Of a stretch of 5,216 bases of DNA, positions 1 through 5,216 are shown piece after piece. Position 1 is the stretch's first letter. The number at the start of each line of letters is the position of its first letter. The position numbers and the translations under genes are program-made. The stretch comes from Candidatus Methanomethylophilaceae archaeon (GTDB lineage: Archaea; Thermoplasmatota; Thermoplasmata; Methanomassiliicoccales; Methanomethylophilaceae). The notes under the pieces are model-generated. The model was not told where the DNA came from. It was given only the letters and a program-made list of their open reading frames with translations, and did not search any database. The stretch lies in NCBI GenBank assembly GCA_013329105.1, contig DUKW01000161.1, forward strand, positions 1-5,216, given 5' to 3'.

Positions 1-1163
1 CCATCAATGCGTCCAAGGCGTTCGGCAATCATCTCACAGGTATCGCGGTAATGAGTGAAGACCAGAATACGGGATCCAGGGGCATCGGTCAGCTGTTGGC
101 TGACTAATGTCATGACCCGCGATACTTTAGGATGTTCGGCCTTTGTAGCAGAGACCATATTTTTCAGCTCTTCGTAATCTGGATATGCCAGTAGTTCCCT
201 GGTGGCACGGCTGCACCCTTTCTGTGATCTCTCCTCCTCCAGCCTGTCAAGGAAGCGCGATAGTGCGGTGATGCCTTGCGTCTCGGCAAGACCAATGGCA
301 TGGTGAAGCTTCATGGCGATTGCCTGCAGCGTGAGGCCACGATAGAGAGTGTTAACACGCTCTCCGTGAGCCACACGTGCTTGTAAGGCCCTGCCGAGGT
401 CCAGAAGCCTTTTGGCAGTGGCTGTACGCGGATCGTCGATGAATTTCAGCTCTACCAACTCGCTGACCGCGTGGTCGAGCATTTTTCTCATTACATCAAT
501 AATCTCTTTTATATCATCCGGGAGTTCAAGGGTGATTATTTCCATTTGGATATTATGTATATAGGGCATAACGTCTGGATCGTCCTCAGTGCGCACTTCT
601 ATGCGGGAAAGTCTGAGGTTCTCACAGACCTCTATGATTCTCTTGCTGTTGCTGCCCGGGGAGGCGGTGATACCCATACTCAGACCTTTGTATGCTGCAT
701 AGTATTTTGCCACCTTTACGTACGAATAATTACCTACGGCGCGGTGTGCCTCATCGTATACGATGAGGCCTACACCCTGAAGTGTATATCTCCCCTTTTC
801 TATGTCATTGGCCAAGACCTGTGGTGTGGAGACTATGACGCGATTCATTTTCCATATCTCTGCTCTCTTTTCCGGTTCCGTCTCGCCTGTCATCGACGCT
901 GTCGGTATCTTGGGCATTAGTTCTTGTATGACGTCCCGATGCTGTTCGACCAACGGACGAGTGGGTGCCAGCATCAATGCCTTTTCCGCTCCGGTCCGAA
1001 GGACCTCGGCAATGACACGGAGCGCAATGATGGTCTTCCCCATACCAGTAGGTATTACGACGAGAGTGGAGTCCTTCAGGCAGCTTCTCACTAAGGCATC
1101 CTGATATTTTCGCTGCTCGACGGTACCTTCTTTGATGAAAGGATGGGAGATGTACACGTTCAT
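1..1163 (-). CDS. hef: Hef/FANCM-like DEAD/DEAH superfamily 2 helicase, C-terminally truncated by the window edge
   Basis: This reading frame is open from an ATG at 1163 to the left edge, giving 387 complete codons. Visible helicase motifs in order are Walker A PTGMGKT (residues 38-44), motif Ia APTRPL (66-71), a STPQ block (112-115), motif II DEAH (137-140) followed by RAVGNYSYV, motif III TASPG (166-170), and a motif IV-like RILVFTHYRDT (365-375). The DEAHRAVGNY signature and the N-terminal pattern ISHPFIKEGTVEQRKYQ are typical of archaeal Hef, the FANCM/XPF homologue that unwinds and processes stalled forks and branched DNA. A mostly helical stretch at about 215-355, between the two RecA-like lobes, matches Hef's insertion domain. 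Full-length Hef is about 750 residues, so most of lobe 2 and any C-terminal ERCC4 nuclease and HhH domains lie outside the window. Whether this is a helicase-nuclease or a helicase alone cannot be judged here. The start fits the family N-terminus, and no Shine-Dalgarno sequence precedes it. Confidence 0.9.
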   Translation of the reverse strand, partial: MNVYISHPFIKEGTVEQRKYQDALVRSCLKDSTLVVIPTGMGKTIIALRVIAEVLRTGAEKALMLAPTRPLVEQHRDVIQELMPKIPTASMTGETEPEKRAEIWKMNRVIVSTPQVLANDIEKGRYTLQGVGLIVYDEAHRAVGNYSYVKVAKYYAAYKGLSMGITASPGSNSKRIIEVCENLRLSRIEVRTEDDPDVMPYIHNIQMEIITLELPDDIKEIIDVMRKMLDHAVSELVELKFIDDPRTATAKRLLDLGRALQARVAHGERVNTLYRGLTLQAIAMKLHHAIGLAETQGITALSRFLDRLEEERSQKGCSRATRELLAYPDYEELKNMVSATKAEHPKVSRVMTLVSQQLTDAPGSRILVFTHYRDTCEMIAERLGRID

Positions 1164-1184
1164 GAAATGGCGGGATAATAAAAT

Positions 1185-1192
1185 AGATATTT
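1185..1192 (-). promoter_or_regulatory. Possible TATA box for a leaderless hef transcript
   Basis: On the minus strand AAATATCT lies at -29 to -22 relative to the hef ATG. This is where an archaeal TATA box would sit if transcription began at or next to the start codon. The bases just before the ATG (CCCGCCATTTC) contain no Shine-Dalgarno match, which fits a leaderless message. The whole 52-bp gap (1164-1215) is AT-rich and also has short T-runs that could end the upstream transcript, so cotranscription with the HesB/IscA-like gene remains possible. Confidence 0.35.
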
Positions 1193-1215
1193 GGGAAAGG
1201 GGAGTGAAAATAGGT

Positions 1216-1539
1216 TTAGCAGCAGCCGCTGCTACAACCAGAGCAACCAGTGGCCTTAAGGTTCTCAATGGTTAGGCCGGTGCCTAGCTGGGGATCGTCA
1301 ATGAACTTAATCACACAATCCTCGAGGGCTTCTCCAGTCTCATCGTCGAAATAGAAAGAGAAACCGTCAAGGGCGATCTCTGTATCACCTTCTTCCTTCT
1401 CGGCCTGAAACTTCATACCGAATTGAGGTCCTGAACATGCCATTCCGGCCAGATAGATCTTAACACCCTGGCCCTGTTTGTCGTTTTGCTCCAGTAGCTC
1501 TTTGAGGAATTTCTCTGCTTCGGGAGTGATCTCTACCAA
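1216..1539 (-). CDS. HesB/IscA-like iron-sulfur cluster assembly protein with cysteine-rich C-terminus
   Basis: This 107-residue protein has the length and layout of A-type iron-sulfur carriers of the HesB/IscA family, which bind iron or Fe-S clusters and pass them to target proteins in the cytoplasm. It has an ITPEAEKFL N-terminal helix, the first ligand cysteine at C35 in GMACSGPQFG, a FYFDDET strand, and a cysteine cluster at the end. Canonical IscA uses C35 plus a CxC pair (CGCG) near residues 99-101. Here the tail is GCSGCSSGCC, with cysteines at 99, 102, 106 and 107, plus an extra C75. The CSGPQFG block resembles the HesB-related group that includes selenoproteins, in which selenocysteine replaces the conserved cysteine; here that codon is an ordinary cysteine codon. 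The start is TTG at 1539, supported by an AGGTGA site six bases upstream; the stop is TAA. It is divergent from the marker 8 gene and 52 bp upstream of hef. Its client protein is unknown. Confidence 0.85.
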   Translation of the reverse strand: MVEITPEAEKFLKELLEQNDKQGQGVKIYLAGMACSGPQFGMKFQAEKEEGDTEIALDGFSFYFDDETGEALEDCVIKFIDDPQLGTGLTIENLKATGCSGCSSGCC

Positions 1540-1545
1540 ATTTCT

Positions 1546-1551
1546 TCACCT
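1546..1551 (-). promoter_or_regulatory. Ribosome binding site fixing a TTG start
   Basis: AGGTGA on the minus strand is a perfect match to part of the archaeal anti-Shine-Dalgarno complement GGAGGTGATCC. It ends six bases before the TTG at 1539, which makes TTG the supported start of the HesB/IscA-like gene. No ATG lies at a comparable distance. Confidence 0.7.
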
Positions 1552-1570
1552 ATCCACGAAAAAGATTCCT

Positions 1571-1580
1571 ATTATATAAA
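1571..1580 (-). promoter_or_regulatory. TATA box of the HesB/IscA-like gene
   Basis: TTTATATAAT on the minus strand is close to the archaeal TATA consensus TTTATATA. A start about 25 bases downstream would fall near 1551-1553, giving a very short leader of about 12-14 bases that begins at the AGGTGA ribosome binding site. The bases immediately upstream (GAAGTTG) are a poor TFB recognition element. Confidence 0.6.
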
Positions 1581-1622
1581 CAACTTCCCCTCTTACAAAA
1601 CATCGCGCCTTTTCTAGAAAGC

Positions 1623-1630
1623 CTATAAAT
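1623..1630 (+). promoter_or_regulatory. TATA box for a leaderless marker 8 transcript
   Basis: CTATAAAT lies at -31 to -24 from the ATG at 1654, preceded by purine-rich GAAAGC as a plausible TFB recognition element. Transcription would begin at or within a base or two of the start codon. The sequence just before the ATG (CGCTGACAACTTT) has no Shine-Dalgarno match, so the message is probably leaderless. Confidence 0.6.
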
Positions 1631-1653
1631 CGGTTTAGGACGCTGACAACTTT

Positions 1654-2559
1654 ATGTTAGAAGGAAGACACGAGATTGAGATCGCCGGCGCAAAGATACT
1701 GATTGAGAATGGTGAAGCAAGTGTGGTCAGCGCTCCTACTGTTAAATGTTGTCCCCTTCGGAAGAAGATCTACGGTGTAGAGCATGAGAGTGCAGAGACT
1801 GTGTTGAAGACCCTCTATTTCAGCGTTGAGGACTATGGCATGTTTACCTCTTCCCGTAAGCTCCGCAGTGAGGAGAAAACGGTTAGTTTCGGAGCGGCGG
1901 AGATAATCAGTGACGCCCTAAAAGATGGTCTTCTGGATGCAGCAGTGCTCGTTTGTGAGGGAGCCGGGACCGTGATATGCGTCGATCCTTGCGTTGTGCA
2001 GGCGATAGGTGCTCATATGACCGGATTGCTGAGAACCTCTCCAATACCAGCGATCCAGAACGCCCTGCGCCGAGAAGGCTCTGTGCTGCTCTCAGATGAT
2101 GCCGTAATCGATCAGATGGGAGGCCTGATGAGAGCGGCAGAGATGGGATATAAACGGATAGCGGTGACAGTGGCAGGTCCTGATGCGCCTACAGCGCAAG
2201 CTATCAAAACAAAAGAAAGGGAGCTAGGCATTCAGATAGTTGTGGTATCGGTGCATAACAGCGCTGTATGTGGTTTCATGGCGGAACTGCTTGTCTATTT
2301 CTCGGATCTTCTTTATCTCTGTGCATCCAAGCAACTACAGGAAATCGCTGGAAAAAGGGCCCTACTGCAGATGGGAACCTCCATACCGGTATTGGCGATG
2401 AGTGAAGAGGGTAAAAAGCTGATACTAAATCGCGCAATGAACGTCAATGACACGATGCTTATAATGAAGTCCACACTGCCCAGGTGCGATCTTTCCCCTG
2501 GGCCAGAACCGCTTTTTACCCCTCAATGTGGGCCCGATACGACCCTTGTCAAAAAGTAG
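1654..2559 (+). CDS. Putative methanogenesis marker protein 8 (DUF2099 family)
   Basis: This 301-residue protein resembles DUF2099, known as methanogenesis marker protein 8: a family found almost only in methanogens, with no established biochemical role. The assignment rests on recognising several blocks. These are CCPLR near residues 32-36, the VEDYGMFTSSRKLRSEE stretch (58-74), SFGAAEIISDALKDGLLDAAV (78-98), CEGAGTVICVDP (101-112), GAHMTGLLRTSPIP (119-132), and EMGYKRIAVTVAGPD (163-177). Nine cysteines (32, 33, 101, 109, 113, 206, 223, 278, 292) are spread along the chain, which could allow metal or Fe-S binding, but no classic ligand spacing such as CxxC is visible. There is no signal peptide or obvious membrane segment, so a cytoplasmic location is likely. 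The ATG is supported by a leaderless promoter 24-31 bases upstream. The gene ends in TAG followed directly by an in-frame TAA. It is divergent from the HesB/IscA-like gene and convergent with hsp20. Confidence 0.8.
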   Translation: MLEGRHEIEIAGAKILIENGEASVVSAPTVKCCPLRKKIYGVEHESAETVLKTLYFSVEDYGMFTSSRKLRSEEKTVSFGAAEIISDALKDGLLDAAVLVCEGAGTVICVDPCVVQAIGAHMTGLLRTSPIPAIQNALRREGSVLLSDDAVIDQMGGLMRAAEMGYKRIAVTVAGPDAPTAQAIKTKERELGIQIVVVSVHNSAVCGFMAELLVYFSDLLYLCASKQLQEIAGKRALLQMGTSIPVLAMSEEGKKLILNRAMNVNDTMLIMKSTLPRCDLSPGPEPLFTPQCGPDTTLVKK

Positions 2560-2567
2560 TAAAAAAT
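2551..2567 (-). terminator. Oligo-T terminator of the cdc48-hsp20 operon
   Basis: Read on the minus strand, about 40 bases past the hsp20 stop, there is a run of six T (complement of 2561-2566), then ACTAC, then a run of five T (complement of 2551-2555). Consecutive T-runs without a required hairpin are the usual intrinsic termination signal for archaeal RNA polymerase. The site overlaps the last codons and both stop codons of the convergent marker 8 gene. No comparable T-run follows that gene on its own strand. Confidence 0.6.
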
Positions 2568-2604
2568 AGATAAGAGGTTTTGAGAGAGGAGGAGCGCGCC
2601 CGTT

Positions 2605-3102
2605 TCACTGGATGTTCACCTTCCGCGGAGCAGGCTCGATATGTGCAGTCTTCAGCACCACTTCAAGGATGCCGTTGTTGTACTCAGCTTTGGCTGAATT
2701 GGGGTCCACCTCCGTGGGAAGCTTCAGAGTCTTGTGGTACTTCCTGTTCTCAGAGTCCACTGATACAGTCATGGAAGTAGGTGTCGTCTGGAGGTCGATG
2801 TCCTCCTTAGATACACCTGGGAGCTCCACCACGATGCGTATCTCGTTGCCCTCGTGCGTCACATCGGTGAAGGGCTCGCGCACGCCTTCTTTGGTCTTTC
2901 CGAGGGGGAGTTCGGCGCTGCTGCCTATCTCGGTACCGAACTCACGCACGTGTGGCACACCGTCGGGACCCCGATACATAGTGTAGCCCCACAGCCTGCC
3001 GCCGGGGGTCCCTCCCTCAGTGCTTATGAACTCTCGGAACATCCGCTCCAAGCGCTCCTCCATCTCCTCGAACTCTCGGAACAGATCATCCCATCCGCTC
3101 AT
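2605..3102 (-). CDS. hsp20: Small heat-shock protein, Hsp20/alpha-crystallin family
   Basis: Small heat-shock proteins are ATP-independent cytoplasmic holdases that form oligomers and bind unfolding clients. The chosen product has 165 residues. It starts with a charged amphipathic helix (WDDLFREFEEMEERLERMFREF, about 4-25), then the archaeal Hsp20 block RGPDGVPHVREFG (about 44-56). The alpha-crystallin domain (about 75-150) includes VELPGVSKEDIDL (92-104) and the conserved AKAEYNNGILEV region, with G144-I145-L146. The C-terminus carries the V-N-I form of the I/V-x-I/V oligomerisation motif at 162-164. An in-frame GTG at 3111 would add three residues, but it lies inside the ribosome binding site, so ATG at 3102 is preferred. 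The stop is TGA. The gap to the cdc48 stop is five bases, which points to coupled translation and a shared role in protein quality control. Confidence 0.93.
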   Translation of the reverse strand: MSGWDDLFREFEEMEERLERMFREFISTEGGTPGGRLWGYTMYRGPDGVPHVREFGTEIGSSAELPLGKTKEGVREPFTDVTHEGNEIRIVVELPGVSKEDIDLQTTPTSMTVSVDSENRKYHKTLKLPTEVDPNSAKAEYNNGILEVVLKTAHIEPAPRKVNIQ

Positions 3103-3106
3103 TTCT

Positions 3107-5216
<2,110 letters not shown>

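Noticed and set aside
471..920. Plus-strand 149-residue open frame rich in aromatic residues
   Set aside because: It is antisense to the hef helicase motifs, including the DEAH region. The minus-strand frame has clear homology, so this one is a by-product of codon composition.
1..1163. Truncated helicase as a pseudogene
   Set aside because: The frame is intact to the window edge with all visible motifs preserved. The truncation is due to the window boundary.
1430..1440. Possible selenocysteine in the HesB/IscA-like protein
   Set aside because: Some HesB-related proteins have selenocysteine at the conserved position, but the codon here is an ordinary cysteine codon and no in-frame TGA interrupts the gene.

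Overview
The window is a compact, gene-dense stretch of archaeal chromosome, most likely from a methanogen. The evidence is a VAT/Cdc48-type double-AAA ATPase, an archaeal Hef/FANCM-type helicase, a protein I recognise as methanogenesis marker protein 8 (DUF2099), TATA-box promoters with a leaderless gene, and GGTGA-type ribosome binding sites. Methanomassiliicoccales or another euryarchaeal methanogen would fit, but the lineage is inferred and cannot be settled from this sequence.

Layout. Positions 1-1163 (minus) hold the N-terminal half of a Hef-like superfamily 2 helicase, cut by the left edge. Positions 1216-1539 (minus) hold a small HesB/IscA-like iron-sulfur protein with a TTG start and a cysteine-rich tail. 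A 114-bp AT-rich divergent promoter region (1540-1653) separates it from the marker 8 gene (1654-2559, plus). That gene converges with hsp20 (2605-3102, minus), which lies directly downstream of cdc48 (3108 to beyond the right edge, minus). There is no gene-free stretch over 300 bases, and I see no RNA genes, mobile elements, CRISPR arrays or long repeats.

How the genes work together. cdc48 and hsp20 form a tight protein quality-control operon: an ATP-driven unfoldase followed by a small heat-shock holdase, with the hsp20 ribosome binding site lying across the cdc48 stop codon. The HesB/IscA-like gene and the marker 8 gene are transcribed divergently from facing TATA boxes. The helicase follows the HesB/IscA-like gene by 52 bp and may have its own leaderless promoter.

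No new multi-gene system is evident. The points most worth a second look are the unexplained cysteine-rich marker 8 protein and its tandem TAG-TAA stop, the non-canonical cysteine tail of the HesB/IscA-like protein, the lack of a canonical proteasome-docking C-terminus on Cdc48, and two start sites (cdc48, hsp20) where the longest-ORF choice is probably wrong.
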